From NCBI GenBank assembly GCA_963822115.1, contig CAWGGM010000006.1, forward strand, positions 411,580 to 475,579: 64,000 nucleotides of DNA, in the 5' to 3' direction. Source of the DNA: CAWDXG01 sp963822115 (GTDB taxonomy: Bacteria > Myxococcota_A > Polyangia > Polyangiales > Polyangiaceae). The position numbers were made by a program, and so were the translations under genes. Positions 1-11,772 of this stretch are shown here, in pieces (within the stretch, counting starts at the first letter, position 1; every line of letters begins with the position of its first letter). The notes below the pieces were generated by a model. It searched no databases. It was given only the letters and a program-made list of their open reading frames with translations, and had not been told where the DNA came from.

Positions 1-844
1 GCGGCGCGTCGGCTCCGTTCGGCTGCGCGAACCCGGAGAGCTGCTTCTCCAGATCGTCACGCAGCGCGCCGACCGCGCGGTAGCGAACGGGGCCGTCGAG
101 CGCGACGCGAAGCGCCGCGCCGAAGCCGGCAGCGAGCACCGCGTCGGGCGTGCCGGGTCGGAGCCCGCGTTCCTGCGAGCCGCCGAGCAGCAGAGGCTTG
201 GGAGCGGGTCCGCGCCAGGCGAGCACGCCGATGCCCTTGGGACCGCGAACCTTGTGGCCAGCCAGTGCGATGCTGTCGGCCATCCGCCACTGTTCCGGAG
301 GCAGCTTGCCGAACGCCTGGACGGCGTCCACGTGCAGTCGTCCGCCGGCAGCCTGCACCCGCTCGGCTACCTCGGCGACGGGCTGGATCACGCCCGTCTC
401 GTGGTTGGCCGCCATCAGCGCCACGACCGACCCGGCCGGCATCCCCTCGAACGCCTCGAGTACCGCGTCGGGCTCGATGCGCCCCGAGGGCGGTATGGCC
501 ACCCACTTCACGGGGCGTCCCTGCTCGGCCAGGAGCTCCGCCACCCGGATCACGGACGGGTGCTCCATCCGGCTGGTCACCAGGCCCGGCGCCGAACGCA
601 ACGCCAGGTTGTTCGCTTCCGTGCCTCCGGAGGTAAACAGCACGTCGCGCGGGTGCAGCTCGAGCAGCCCGGCCACCGCCTCGCGCGTGTCTTCCAGCAC
701 GGCGCGCGCCCGCCGCCCGACGGCATGCACACTGGAAGGATTACCCCAGGCTTCGCGCGCCGTCTGTTGCATGGCCTCGATCACGGCCGGATGCGGCGGC
801 GTCGTGGCGTTCCAGTCCAGATAGATGTCGTCCGTCTCGGTCAT
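1..844 (-). CDS. cysteine desulfurase (NifS/IscS-like), 3' end outside window
   Basis: PLP-dependent cysteine desulfurase, which takes sulfur from cysteine for Fe-S clusters and thio-cofactors. About 281 N-terminal residues are visible; the gene runs off the left edge. Seen: an opening YLDWNATTPPHP, the cofactor-binding GGTEANN at residues 73-79, and GHKVRGPKGIG carrying the probable PLP lysine (about residue 198), followed by GGSQERGLRPGT. These are hallmarks of class V aminotransferases of the NifS type. The loop with the catalytic cysteine would lie beyond the edge, so IscS/NifS/SufS cannot be told apart. The ATG at 844 is the start that keeps the canonical N-terminus. A kinase gene lies 84 bp upstream on the same strand. 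Confidence 0.9.
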   Translation of the reverse strand, partial: MTETDDIYLDWNATTPPHPAVIEAMQQTAREAWGNPSSVHAVGRRARAVLEDTREAVAGLLELHPRDVLFTSGGTEANNLALRSAPGLVTSRMEHPSVIRVAELLAEQGRPVKWVAIPPSGRIEPDAVLEAFEGMPAGSVVALMAANHETGVIQPVAEVAERVQAAGGRLHVDAVQAFGKLPPEQWRMADSIALAGHKVRGPKGIGVLAWRGPAPKPLLLGGSQERGLRPGTPDAVLAAGFGAALRVALDGPVRYRAVGALRDDLEKQLSGFAQPNGADAP

Positions 845-928
845 GGGCAGACCCTGCAGCGCGAAGCATACAACCCCGGACCGCCGGCGGCCGAGAGGTT
901 GCCGGATGGCCAGGTCGGGGCGCCCCCA

Positions 929-2167
929 TCAAGCGTGTCGGCGTTCCGTCGGCGGCGCGCGGGTAGGGACAACGAAGTAGAACGCCGCTCCGCCGAGCCG
1001 GTGGCCGGAGATACCCTCATCCGCCGGCGATACCACGCGCACGTCGCCACCGTGCCCGCGCGCCACGCCACGGACGATCGCCAGCCCGACTCCCGTCCCG
1101 CCGTAGGCGCGCGTCGGCGAGCCATCGGCCTGGAAGAACGGCTCGAACAGCCGCGCGGCCTTGTCCGCCGACACGCCCGGCCCGGAGTCGGCCACGCACA
1201 GCTCGAAGTGCCCCGACATGAGCAGGCGCACCCGCAGGCCGACGGCGCCGCCCTCGGGCGTGAACTTGGCGGCGTTGTCGAGCAGCTGGTCGATGGCCCG
1301 CCCCAGCCTGTCCGGATCGCCCCAGCCTGCCAGCGGCACCGCCGGCAGCTCGGCGACCAGCTCCACCTTGTTTTCGACAAAGCGGGGGCGGGCACGCGAC
1401 AGTGCGCGCTCCGTCAGCTCGAGCAGATCGTAGTCGCGATGCATGAAGCGCATGCGACCCGTCTCGAGCCCCGTCACGTCGAGCAGGTTGTCGATGAGCC
1501 CCCTGAGCCGCTGCACGCAGTCGTCCATCGCCGCCAGCGACTTCTTCTGTGCCGCGGACACGGGGCCGAGCTCGCCGTCGGAGAGCAGCTTGAGGTAGCC
1601 GACGATGGGCGTCATCGGCGTCGCCAGCTCGTGGGAGATGTTCCTGTAGAACTCCTTGCGCGCGTGATCCAGCTCGCGGAGCTGTGCGTTGGCCGCGCTC
1701 AGCTCGGCGATCTTCTGCTCGAGATGACCCACGATGCGCTGGCTCTGGAGCCTGAGGTGCTGGCCAGTCTGGTCGGGAGAGGTGGTCTCGCGCCGACCGC
1801 CGAGATAGCCCTCGACGGTGCTGGCGAACGAACGCGCATCGATCGGTTTCTGCAGGAAACCGTCGCAACCCACCGCCAGGCTCGCATCGCGATTGCCTTC
1901 GGCCGTGATGGCCACGATCGGCACGCCGCGCGTCTGGGGCTCGGAGCGCAGGCGCAGCGTGACCTCGTAGCCGTCGAGCCCGGGGATGGCGATGTCGACC
2001 AGTATCAGGTCGGGACGTTCGCTGCGCGCCTTGCGGATGCCCTCCAGGCCGTCGATGGCGTCGATCACCTCGAAGCCTGCCGGCGCCAGGAGTTTCCGGA
2101 CGAGGAGCCGATTGGCGGGGTCGTCCTCGATGTGAAGGATCCGGCGCACCTTCCCGGCAGTTTTCAC
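929..2167 (-). CDS. receiver-HisKA-HATPase hybrid histidine kinase
   Basis: Cytoplasmic two-component protein of about 412 aa with an N-terminal receiver followed by a kinase core. Receiver: acidic pair D15/D16, phospho-acceptor D58 (LILVDIAIPGLDG), T89 and K107 (FLQKPID). A heptad-rich linker spans about 138-172. HisKA box: FYRNISHELATPM with H179. ATPase domain: N-box LLDNAAKFTPEGG, G1 DSGPG (about 327-331), F-box FEPFFQ, G2 GGTGVGL. No membrane segment or sensor domain is seen, so it probably takes its input through the receiver. The GTG at 2167 is an inferred start; longer versions would run into the divergent gene starting at 2256. No clear Shine-Dalgarno sequence supports it. Confidence 0.88.
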   Translation of the reverse strand: MKTAGKVRRILHIEDDPANRLLVRKLLAPAGFEVIDAIDGLEGIRKARSERPDLILVDIAIPGLDGYEVTLRLRSEPQTRGVPIVAITAEGNRDASLAVGCDGFLQKPIDARSFASTVEGYLGGRRETTSPDQTGQHLRLQSQRIVGHLEQKIAELSAANAQLRELDHARKEFYRNISHELATPMTPIVGYLKLLSDGELGPVSAAQKKSLAAMDDCVQRLRGLIDNLLDVTGLETGRMRFMHRDYDLLELTERALSRARPRFVENKVELVAELPAVPLAGWGDPDRLGRAIDQLLDNAAKFTPEGGAVGLRVRLLMSGHFELCVADSGPGVSADKAARLFEPFFQADGSPTRAYGGTGVGLAIVRGVARGHGGDVRVVSPADEGISGHRLGGAAFYFVVPTRAPPTERRHA

Positions 2168-2255
2168 TGCTTTGGCCCGGCCCGCAAGCCCGCGGGCGGT
2201 GCCCCGGGGAAATGCAGGCTTGAACCCGGTACCAGGTAGGCCGTACGAAAGAGCG

Positions 2256-2762
2256 ATGAACGCACGACACCTCCTGCCGCTGCTCGGGCTGGTCACGCTC
2301 GCTGCCTGCGCGGACCTCACCGAGCCGTACTCCACGGGTAGCTCGGGCGACACCGCCGCAGCCGAACAACCTGCCGCCCCGGCGCCGGCACCCACGCCTG
2401 CCCCGACGCAGGCGCCCAGGCCCCAGCCTGCTGCGAATCAACCGCAGATCACCGCGTCGCACATCCTGATCGCGTACAAGGGCGCGATGCGCGCCAATCC
2501 CAAGGTGACGCGCACCAAGGCGCAGGCGAAGCAGCTCGCCGAGCAGATCGACGCTCGCGCCAAGAAGGGCGAGAACTTCGCCCAGCTCGCGAAGAAGTAC
2601 TCGGACGGACCGAGCGGGGTGCGCGGCGGCGATCTGGGCTCGTTCAGCCCCAGGCAGATGGTCAAGCCGTTCGCGGACGCGGCGGTTGCGCTGAAACCGG
2701 GACAGATCAGCGGCGTGGTCGAGACCCCGTTCGGGTTCCACATCATCAAGCGCGTCAGATGA
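2256..2762 (+). CDS. parvulin-type (PpiC) peptidyl-prolyl isomerase lipoprotein
   Basis: Predicted 168-aa lipoprotein foldase. A type II signal peptide ends at LAAC (C18). An Ala/Pro/Gln linker (about 19-65) leads to a single rotamase domain that starts at ITASHILIAY and has the family motifs AKKYSDGPSG, GGDLGSF and PFGFHIIKRV. Parvulins isomerise Xaa-Pro bonds in exported proteins, so with the lipid anchor it probably acts in the periplasm on envelope proteins. It is divergent from the kinase gene, and a response regulator follows after 13 bp, suggesting one transcript. Confidence 0.9.
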   Translation: MNARHLLPLLGLVTLAACADLTEPYSTGSSGDTAAAEQPAAPAPAPTPAPTQAPRPQPAANQPQITASHILIAYKGAMRANPKVTRTKAQAKQLAEQIDARAKKGENFAQLAKKYSDGPSGVRGGDLGSFSPRQMVKPFADAAVALKPGQISGVVETPFGFHIIKRVR

Positions 2763-2775
2763 ACGCAGTGGCCGA

Positions 2776-3162
2776 GTGAGCAAGAGCACAGCTGCCCGCA
2801 AACGCATCCTCGTCGCCGAGGACGACCCGGCGATCGCAACGCTGATCGTCCGCTCGCTCGAGAAGCGCTACGACATCGTGCTTGCCGAGGACGGCATGGG
2901 CGCGCTCGCCAAGGCGGGGACTCCCCCCCTGCCCGACCTGCTGTTGCTCGACGTGATGATGCCTGGCCTCGACGGCTTCACCGTGGCCCAGCGCGTGAAG
3001 CTGTTGCCCGGGCTCGAACGCGTCCCGATCATCTTCATCACCGCGCGTGACGCGCCCAGCGACATGGTCAAGGGTATCCAGCTCGGCGCGCGCAGCTACA
3101 TCACCAAGCCCTTCAAGCTCGACGAGCTGCTCGGAAAGGTAAAAAACGCCCTGCGGTCCTAG
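2776..3162 (+). CDS. single-domain response regulator (CheY-like)
   Basis: A 128-aa stand-alone receiver with no output domain. Seen: acidic pair D16/D17, phospho-acceptor D59 in LLLLDVMMPGLDGF, T89 (FITARD) and K111 (ITKPFK), so all phosphorylation residues are present. It starts with GTG 13 bp after the parvulin stop, and lnt follows about 50 bp later. The receiver-kinase encoded at 929-2167 is a plausible partner by position only. Output must be by protein-protein interaction. Confidence 0.9.
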   Translation: MSKSTAARKRILVAEDDPAIATLIVRSLEKRYDIVLAEDGMGALAKAGTPPLPDLLLLDVMMPGLDGFTVAQRVKLLPGLERVPIIFITARDAPSDMVKGIQLGARSYITKPFKLDELLGKVKNALRS

Positions 3163-3209
3163 CCCCACCGGCTCCATCCCGCCACGAGGTTGACGGACGG
3201 GCGGGATGG

Positions 3210-5030
3210 GTGGAAACACACCGCGTGACCACAGGCGACCAGGACGCCCCCGCGCCCGGGGAAGATCCCGCATCGGACCCGGCGCCGCCCCAGAGCGCGC
3301 CGCCCAGCAGCAACGAGCCCGACAGCGGGGACCACGACGCCGAGCCCGAATCCGACGCGACCGGCCCCAGCGCCGGTGACGAGGACGGAGACGCCGAAAA
3401 GCAGCCTGCCGGCGCCGAGGCCGCCATCGAGCAGCCCCTCGGCTTCAAGGACGAGGTGCACCAACCGCTGCTCGGAGGGCGCGCGGCGTACGCGCTCGCG
3501 TTCGTGTCCGGCTTCCTCTACTTCGTCGCGTTCCCGGGCGTCGACGTCTGGCCACTGGCCTTCGTCACGCTGGCGCCGCTGATCGTGGCGCTGCGCGGTC
3601 AGCGCCCGCGCCGCGCGGCGGGGCTCGGCTGGCTTGCCGGCTTCACGATGACGATGTTCGGCTTCTACTGGCTCCTGCCGATGCTGGAGCACTTCAGCGG
3701 CTTCTCGGCGCCGCTGTGTCTCTTGTTCATGGCCATCCTGTGCGGCTACCAGGCGGGCCGCATCGGACTGATGGGCTGGCTGTACGCGCGCGCCGAGGGG
3801 CGCGGCTGGCCGCCGGGGCCCGTGTTCGCGCTCGCCTTCATCGCCAGCGAGCTCGTCTACCCGCTGCTGTTCACCTGGTATTTCGGTGCAACCGTGCACC
3901 AGGTGCCGGCACTGGTGCAGGTGGCGGAGCTGGGCGGCCCGATCGCCGTCGCGTTGCCGCTGGTAGCCGCCAACCTCGCCATCGCCGAGCTCGTCATCGC
4001 GCGGCTCGAGAAGCGCCATGTGCGCTGGAAGGTCGCCGGCGCGCTCGCTCTGGTACCCGTGCTCGCCGCGGTCTACGGCGCCATCCGCATCCCCATGGTC
4101 GACGCGGTGGTCGCCCGTGCCCCGAAGGCGCGCGTGGGCGTGGTGCAGGCAAACATGAGCCTGCTGGGCAAGCGCGAGGACAAGACGGAAGGCCTGCGCC
4201 GCCACATGCGGCTGACGCGCGAGCTCGAGAAGGAGGGCAAGCTCGACCTGGTGGTGTGGAGCGAGACCTCCGTGATGAGCGCGGTCGACGAGACGCTCGC
4301 TCCCCTGCTCTACAAGCTGCAGTTCACCGGCCGCCTCGGCGTGCCGGCCATCTTCGGCGGCGTGCTGGTGCGCGAGGTGAACGACGCGCGCCGCTACGTG
4401 CTGTTCAACTCCGCCCTGGCCAGCGACAAGAACGGAAATATCGTCGGGCGCTACGACAAGCAGTTCTTGCTGGCGTTCGGCGAGTATCTACCGTTCGGCA
4501 ACGTCTTTCCCGAGCTGTACAAGTGGTCGCCGAACTCGGGGCGCTTCACGCCGGGCAAGAGCTTCAAGCCGCTGCCGGTCGACGGACACGAAGCCGGGGT
4601 GTTCATCTGCTACGAGGACATCAGCCCGGAGTTCGTGAACAAGATCGTGCGCGCGGGCGACCCGGACCTGCTGGTCAACATGACCAACGACGCCTGGTTC
4701 GGAAACACGACTGAACCGTGGATCCACCTCGCGCTGGCCGAGTTCCGCGCGGTCGAGCACCGGCGCTATCTGGTCCGCTCGACCAACAGCGGCGTGAGCG
4801 CTTTCGTGGACCCGGTGGGCCGCGTCGTCGCCCACACCCAGACCTTCAAGGAGCAGGCCCTGGCCCACCAGATCGCCTGGCTCAAGGCGACCACGCCCTA
4901 CGAGCTCTACGGCGATTTCCCCTGGTGGCTGGCGACCGCGGCCATCGCGCTGGCTGCTTTCGCGCGCCGACCGCACCGCAAGGGCAAGGGCCGGCCAGCC
5001 GACCCAGAACCGGACACCACGAAAGCGTAA
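3210..5030 (+). CDS. lnt: apolipoprotein N-acyltransferase
   Basis: Inner-membrane enzyme for the last step of lipoprotein maturation, transferring a third acyl chain to the N-terminal cysteine. 606 aa. Hydrophobic segments (about 92-300) precede a nitrilase-like periplasmic domain with the expected triad: E352 (VVWSETS), K417 (YDKQFLLAFGEYLPF) and C467 (VFICYED). A final membrane segment lies near residue 570 (PWWLATAAIALAAF). Unusual: about 90 N-terminal residues are acidic, Pro/Asp/Glu-rich and probably disordered; typical family members lack this. The start is GTG at 3210; an in-frame GTG at 3225 is also possible. Lgt and LspA are encoded about 13 kb away. Confidence 0.95.
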   Translation: METHRVTTGDQDAPAPGEDPASDPAPPQSAPPSSNEPDSGDHDAEPESDATGPSAGDEDGDAEKQPAGAEAAIEQPLGFKDEVHQPLLGGRAAYALAFVSGFLYFVAFPGVDVWPLAFVTLAPLIVALRGQRPRRAAGLGWLAGFTMTMFGFYWLLPMLEHFSGFSAPLCLLFMAILCGYQAGRIGLMGWLYARAEGRGWPPGPVFALAFIASELVYPLLFTWYFGATVHQVPALVQVAELGGPIAVALPLVAANLAIAELVIARLEKRHVRWKVAGALALVPVLAAVYGAIRIPMVDAVVARAPKARVGVVQANMSLLGKREDKTEGLRRHMRLTRELEKEGKLDLVVWSETSVMSAVDETLAPLLYKLQFTGRLGVPAIFGGVLVREVNDARRYVLFNSALASDKNGNIVGRYDKQFLLAFGEYLPFGNVFPELYKWSPNSGRFTPGKSFKPLPVDGHEAGVFICYEDISPEFVNKIVRAGDPDLLVNMTNDAWFGNTTEPWIHLALAEFRAVEHRRYLVRSTNSGVSAFVDPVGRVVAHTQTFKEQALAHQIAWLKATTPYELYGDFPWWLATAAIALAAFARRPHRKGKGRPADPEPDTTKA

Positions 5031-5286
5031 TGCCCCCCGAATAACGCCGACGGGCGCCCCGTCCATCCCTCCAGGCTGCCCGCAGTGTGGAGGGCGGGCA
5101 CGCATAGCTGGGCCAGGCCCGGGGAATTTCGCGATACTTGATAGCGTAGGACAGTCTGCCGCTGGTGGCAGCTCGCGGCGCAGGGCGTGAGCAAGCAAGG
5201 CTTGCCCGCCAGGCGACTCCAGGTCAAAAGTTGAAGCTAGCTCACTGCTTCTTGGGTTGCCAGGGGCACCAAAGGGAGAACCGACG

Positions 5287-5817
5287 ATGAAGATGAATGC
5301 TTGGATGAAGGTCGGAGCGATTGGCTTTGCGGCTTCGCTCTTCGCAGCTGGCTGCGTCGTAACCAGCACCTCCGACACCGACGGCGGGATCGGCGGATTC
5401 GGCGGCAGCGCGACCGGCGGCTCCGGCGGCACTGCAACGGGCGGCTCCGGCGGCACGACCGGCGGCACCGGCGGCACCGCGACCGGCGGCTCCGGCGGCA
5501 CCGGCGGCGCCGCGCCGCTTACCTGCAATCCCACGGATCCAGCGAACGGCAAGTGCGACACCTGCATGCAGACCACCTGCTGCACCGAGTGGGAAGCCTG
5601 CATGAACGACAACACCTGCCGCACGGAGTTTGGGTGCATCAAGCAGTGCGTCGATGCGCAGCTCGCTTCGGACGCCGGCACGGCCGATCCGAACGCCTGC
5701 GCCAGCCAGTGCGCACAGGGCAGCACCATCTCGCTGAAGACCAACGATCTGGTCTCCTGCGCACGCGACACCGAAGGTGGCGCCAGCTGCGGCGTGGACT
5801 GCTTCGGCGGCTTCTAG
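5287..5817 (+). CDS. Gly/Thr-rich, Cys-rich lipoprotein
   Basis: 176-aa predicted surface or periplasmic lipoprotein of unknown function. The signal peptide ends at a lipobox with C23 (FAAGC). Residues about 33-78 are repeats of GGSGG/TATGG type, probably a flexible tether. The C-terminal 95 residues contain about a dozen cysteines, including adjacent pairs and CxxC, and are likely disulfide-bonded. A good Shine-Dalgarno (AGGGAGA, 5273-5279) precedes the ATG at 5287, and a strong terminator follows at 5842, so this is probably a monocistronic gene. Confidence 0.8.
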   Translation: MKMNAWMKVGAIGFAASLFAAGCVVTSTSDTDGGIGGFGGSATGGSGGTATGGSGGTTGGTGGTATGGSGGTGGAAPLTCNPTDPANGKCDTCMQTTCCTEWEACMNDNTCRTEFGCIKQCVDAQLASDAGTADPNACASQCAQGSTISLKTNDLVSCARDTEGGASCGVDCFGGF

Positions 5818-5841
5818 CCCAACCTTCCCTCCAGAAAATCG

Positions 5842-5870
5842 ATGCCCGGGCGGCGCAGCCGTCCGGGCAT
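5842..5870 (+). terminator. hairpin terminator after the 5287 lipoprotein
   Basis: A 12-bp stem (ATGCCCGGGCGG / CCGTCCGGGCAT, one G-T pair) with a 5-nt loop lies 24 bp after the stop codon and is followed by TGGTTTGTG. It sits between convergent genes and may serve both. Confidence 0.7.
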
Positions 5871-5925
5871 TGGTTTGTGCGGAAGACGGCTCCGGCCCGC
5901 GCGCGCTCTGCGCGGACAGCCGGCG

Positions 5926-6576
5926 CTACAGCCCGAGCGCCTTCTTGAAGCGCTTGGCGTCGGCGAACATGTCGACGTTCGCGAAGATGTACGTCGCTTC
6001 CTGATCCGGCGCTTCACCCGCGATCTCCGCGAGCCGCTCGATGGCCGGGTCCTCGTAGCGCGACTTGCGCCCTGCCGGCCCCGGCATGCGGTAGTACGCC
6101 GCGGGTCGCTTCGACAGCCCGTGCTGCAGCGGATCACGCGACGCCAGCGAGTCCGTCTCTTCCGCGATCGAATCCGCATCGTCCGGATCCCACGGCGCGC
6201 CGACCTCGAACACGACGCGGTCGAACTGCTGTCTCACCATCTTCAGGAAGTCGCGCAGCGCCGAGCGGTTCGCCCGTGACGCCGGGAAGTCCGGCGGGGC
6301 CAGAAACACCGCGGTCTTCGCGTCGAGCTCGGCGGCCACCCCGGAAAGCCCCTTCAGAGCCGTCTCGATGACCTTCCCCTCGCGGAAGCCTTCCTGCCCG
6401 ACCTCGCGCGGACCGAGCAGCGCGAACTCGAACCCCTCGGGCGCCTCGCGACGCCAACGCCGGATGGTGCCGGGTCCCGGGACGGCCAGGTGGGTCTCCT
6501 GGATCTCCACGAACAGGTACTCCTTGAAGTACCGCGTCGCAGGGACGGCGAAACCAGCACATCCGACCGTAATCAT
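5926..6576 (-). CDS. DUF72 family protein
   Basis: 216-aa protein of the DUF72 (YecE-like) family, which has a TIM-barrel-like fold and no firmly established function. Seen: an N-terminus MITVGCAGFAVPATRYFKEY, then VEIQETH, RRWRREAPEGFEFAL, VFLAPPDF and YYRMPGPAGRKSRYED, which matches the family layout. The end YIFANVDMFADAKRFKKAL is the usual closing helix region with the tyrosine/asparagine motif. The ATG at 6576 is chosen because upstream codons do not resemble the family. Slightly short for the family (about 230-250 aa). Confidence 0.85.
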   Translation of the reverse strand: MITVGCAGFAVPATRYFKEYLFVEIQETHLAVPGPGTIRRWRREAPEGFEFALLGPREVGQEGFREGKVIETALKGLSGVAAELDAKTAVFLAPPDFPASRANRSALRDFLKMVRQQFDRVVFEVGAPWDPDDADSIAEETDSLASRDPLQHGLSKRPAAYYRMPGPAGRKSRYEDPAIERLAEIAGEAPDQEATYIFANVDMFADAKRFKKALGL

Positions 6577-6745
6577 GGCCGCGCAACCGTAACACACGCC
6601 CGCACAGCTCGCAGGCTGCTCTTCTCGCATTTCTGGCCGGAGCAGACGGATATCAGTCGACGCTTGTCGATGCGGGGGTCCTGGCAGCCCCTGGATCGCT
6701 CACGCACGCCACGCTCGCGCCGCGCGGCAGCACCCGGCTTCGCCG

Positions 6746-7312
6746 CTACATCGGCTCGATGCCCGGTCCGGGTTCACCGAGCACACGGCGCGCCAGCGCC
6801 GCGCCGGCGCGCCGCGCTGCCGCGCGCACCGCCTCGTCGTTCCTGAGCGACTCCGTGCGTGGATCGATCTGGGTCGCGTAGCGCTCGACCCGGCGCAGAT
6901 CACCCGTGTCCCGGCTCGGAGCCGAACCTGGAGCGTCTTCCACCCACGCGCGCGCAACGACGCCCACAGCCGAGCCTCGCGCCAGCGGCAGCGATGCGCC
7001 GCCCACGCCACGCGCTCCGATTCCGCTCGCCGCCTCGTCCACGCGCAGAAGCTCGATGCGAAGCTTCGGATAGCCTTGGCCCGACGCAAGCACGCCAGCG
7101 CGCGACAGCTCCGCCCTCGCCCCGGCCAGCAGAGCCGCGAGCGCCTGCGCGCTCGGCGCCTTCGCCGGAGCAGCCTCCACGCTCAGTCGCTCGGCGGGCC
7201 GGTCGCCAGCGTACTCCGCATGATATCCACACCCCGCAAATGCCGAAGCAACCAGCACAAACAGCGCCAGCGGTTTCACGGGAAACAACAATCTTTCCAC
7301 ACCCCTCCGCAT
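6746..7312 (-). CDS. lptE: LptE-like LPS-assembly lipoprotein
   Basis: 188-aa predicted outer-membrane lipoprotein. The lipobox AFAGCGYH (C28) matches the CGYH start common to LptE, the plug of the LptD LPS translocon. The central part (KLRIELLRVDEAASG, VGVVARAWVEDA) fits the alternating beta-strand pattern, and the C-terminus is helical and basic. Sequence similarity in this family is weak, so the call leans on two things: the CGYH lipobox, and its place downstream of leuS on the same strand, an order common in proteobacteria. Unusually, more than 1.1 kb of repeats separates it from leuS. Confidence 0.65.
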   Translation of the reverse strand: MRRGVERLLFPVKPLALFVLVASAFAGCGYHAEYAGDRPAERLSVEAAPAKAPSAQALAALLAGARAELSRAGVLASGQGYPKLRIELLRVDEAASGIGARGVGGASLPLARGSAVGVVARAWVEDAPGSAPSRDTGDLRRVERYATQIDPRTESLRNDEAVRAAARRAGAALARRVLGEPGPGIEPM

Positions 7313-7397
7313 GTTCACCCGGCGCGCACGACCACTGGACATTGGCCGAGCGATGATAGCGCGAGTGCGCCGTACCCGACGAGCGCGAGCACGCCGG

Positions 7398-8262
7398 CGC
7401 TCGGACGTCCCTGCGCGGCGCGACGACGTCCCTTCACGGCCACATCTGTGCGGACATGCCCGGGTTTGTCGCTCCAGCTGTGGCCCGCGGCGCGACGACG
7501 GCCCTGCGCGGCGCGACGACGGCCCTCCACGGCCACATCTGTGCGGACATGCCCGGGTTTGTCGCTCCAGCTGTGCCTCGCAGCGCGACAACGTCCCTGC
7601 GCGGCGCGACGGCGTCCCTCCACGGCCACATCGGTGCGGACATGCCCGGGTTTGTCGCTCCAGCTGTGCCTCGCAGCGCGACGACGTCCCTGCGCGGCGC
7701 GACGGCGTCCCTCCACGGCAACATCGGTGCGGACATGCCCGACTTTCCCACCGCCACTGTGCCTCCCAGCGCGACGACGGCCCTCCACGGCCACACTCGC
7801 CCCGACATGCCCGACTTTGTCGCTCCAGCTGTGGCCCGCGGCGCGACGACGGCCCTCCACGGCCACACTCGCCCCGACATGCCCGACTTTCCCACCGCCA
7901 CTGTGCCTCCCAGCGCGACGGCGTCCCTCCACGGCCACACTCGCCCCGACATGCCCGACTTTGTCGCTCCAGCTGTGGCCCGCGGCGCGACGACGGCCCT
8001 CCACGGCCACACTCGCCCCGACATGCCCGACTTTCGCCGCTCCACTGTGGCCCCCGGCGCGACGACGGCCCTCCACGGCCACACTCGCCCCGACATGCCC
8101 GACTTTCCCGCCGCCACTGTGCCTCCCAGCGCGACGACGGCCCTCCACGGCCACACTCGCCCCGACATGCCCGACTTTCCCACCGCCACTGTGCCTCCCA
8201 GCGCGACGACGGCCCTCCACGGCCACATCTGTGCGGACATGCCCGACTTTCCCGCCGCGATT
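7398..8262. repeat. tandem array, pitch 93 bp then 72 bp (between leuS and lptE)
   Basis: The common block GACATGCCCG begins at 7453, 7546, 7639, 7732, 7804, 7876, 7948, 8020, 8092, 8164 and 8236, giving three 93-bp steps then seven 72-bp steps. Two tail types alternate: GTCGCTCCAGCTGTGGCC and CCCACCGCCACTGTGCC. The extra 21 bp in the 93-bp units is a duplicated GCGCGACGACGGCCCT-type segment. Both pitches are multiples of three, so several frames stay open, but nothing resembles a protein. Confidence 0.95.
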
Positions 8263-8334
8263 GTGGCGTGGGGACCCTCGTGCGCGCGCAGGCCGGCTTG
8301 CCGCACTCTACGTGGAAAGCTGGCCGGCCGAGCA

Positions 8335-8415
8335 CGCGCTTGAGGGACCCCGCCGCGCGCAGCGAAGCGAGCACGGCGGGCGCGCCGCGCCGCCCCCACT
8401 CGGGGGAGCACCTAC
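8335..8415. repeat. dispersed GC-rich intergenic element
   Basis: Contains GGGACCCCGCCGCGCGCAGC, AGCGAGCACGGC and a CCCCCACTCGGGGG palindrome. Resembles elements near 11347, 14661 and 42727, which also pair a C-run with a G-run around GAGCACG or GGCGATTT-type sequence. Confidence 0.45.
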
Positions 8416-8449
8416 GGCAGACGCGCAACAGCCCGCCGCTCGGCGTAGC

Positions 8450-11098
<2,649 letters not shown>

Positions 11099-11139
11099 GA
11101 GCCGCTTTCCTTAGCAGATCCGCCGCGCCCTCCCCCAGC

Positions 11140-11305
11140 CCCGAAGCCGCGACCGGGACCGCGACCGGGACCGCGACCGGAGACCGGGGACCGCGACCGG
11201 GACCGGGACCGTGACCGCGACCGTGACCGGGGCCGCGACCGGGGACCGGGACCGCGACCGGGGCCGTGACCGGGACCGGGGCCGCGACCGGAGCCGGTGA
11301 GCTGG
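11140..11305. repeat. short GACCGG/GACCGC simple repeat
   Basis: About 165 bp of degenerate 6-bp repeats (GACCGGGACCGC and variants) immediately upstream of leuS. It lies in the leuS leader, so the leuS promoter must lie beyond or within it. Confidence 0.9.
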
Positions 11306-11344
11306 GCTGTTTTCTTCGCAGGGAGCCGCGTTGTGCTGCGCGAC

Positions 11345-11465
11345 GTGGGTTCCCCCTGAGCGCGCGCAGGCGCGGCGGCGCCGAGCACGCGATTTGGGGG
11401 AACCCCGCGCCGGAGGCGCGGGCGCTGAATTGGCGGGCCGCGTGAGGGGGCAACCCCTTCATGAG
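11345..11465. repeat. dispersed element with GTTCCCCCTGAGCGCGCGCA core
   Basis: The block GTTCCCCCTGAGCGCGCGCA followed by GAGCACGCGATTTGGGGGAA and ACCCCGCG is nearly identical to the copy at 14661-14760. CCCCC and GGGGG flank the core and can pair. Confidence 0.8.
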
Positions 11466-11542
11466 GGGGGCGCTACGCGGCAGTCGCGATCGCGGTGGCG
11501 TTTGCCACGGCGCGGCGGTGTTCTGCGATTTGTGTCAACTCA

Positions 11543-11765
11543 CGCCCGACGCGCATTTCGGCTTCCGGACGCCTGACGGCGTTGAAATGCGCGCCTGACG
11601 CGCCCTGGCGCTATCCGGAGGGCAGAAATGCCGGCCTGACCGGCAAGATGGGCCGCTCGACGCGTTCAGAGGGCGGAAATGTCGGTCTCGCCGACAAAAA
11701 CGGCTCCTGGACGCGTCCAGAGGGCGGAAATGTCGGTCCGGGTCCAGAGGGCAACAGGGCTCCGC
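11543..11765. repeat. degenerate hairpin-repeat units preceding the main 51-bp array
   Basis: The block GAAATG recurs with AAATG at 11585, 11626, 11677 and 11728, a 41-bp step then two 51-bp steps. Units carry 5-nt-loop hairpins: TGCCGG-cctga-CCGGCA and TGTCGG-tctcg-CCGACA. The C-G to T-A change is made in both arms. Confidence 0.85.
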
Positions 11766-11772
11766 GCCTGAC

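Noticed and set aside
7398..8262. Long frames through the 72/93-bp array as a repeat protein, on either strand
   Set aside because: Multiple overlapping frames on both strands are equally open, unit length being a multiple of three; no signal peptide, ribosome site or family resemblance.
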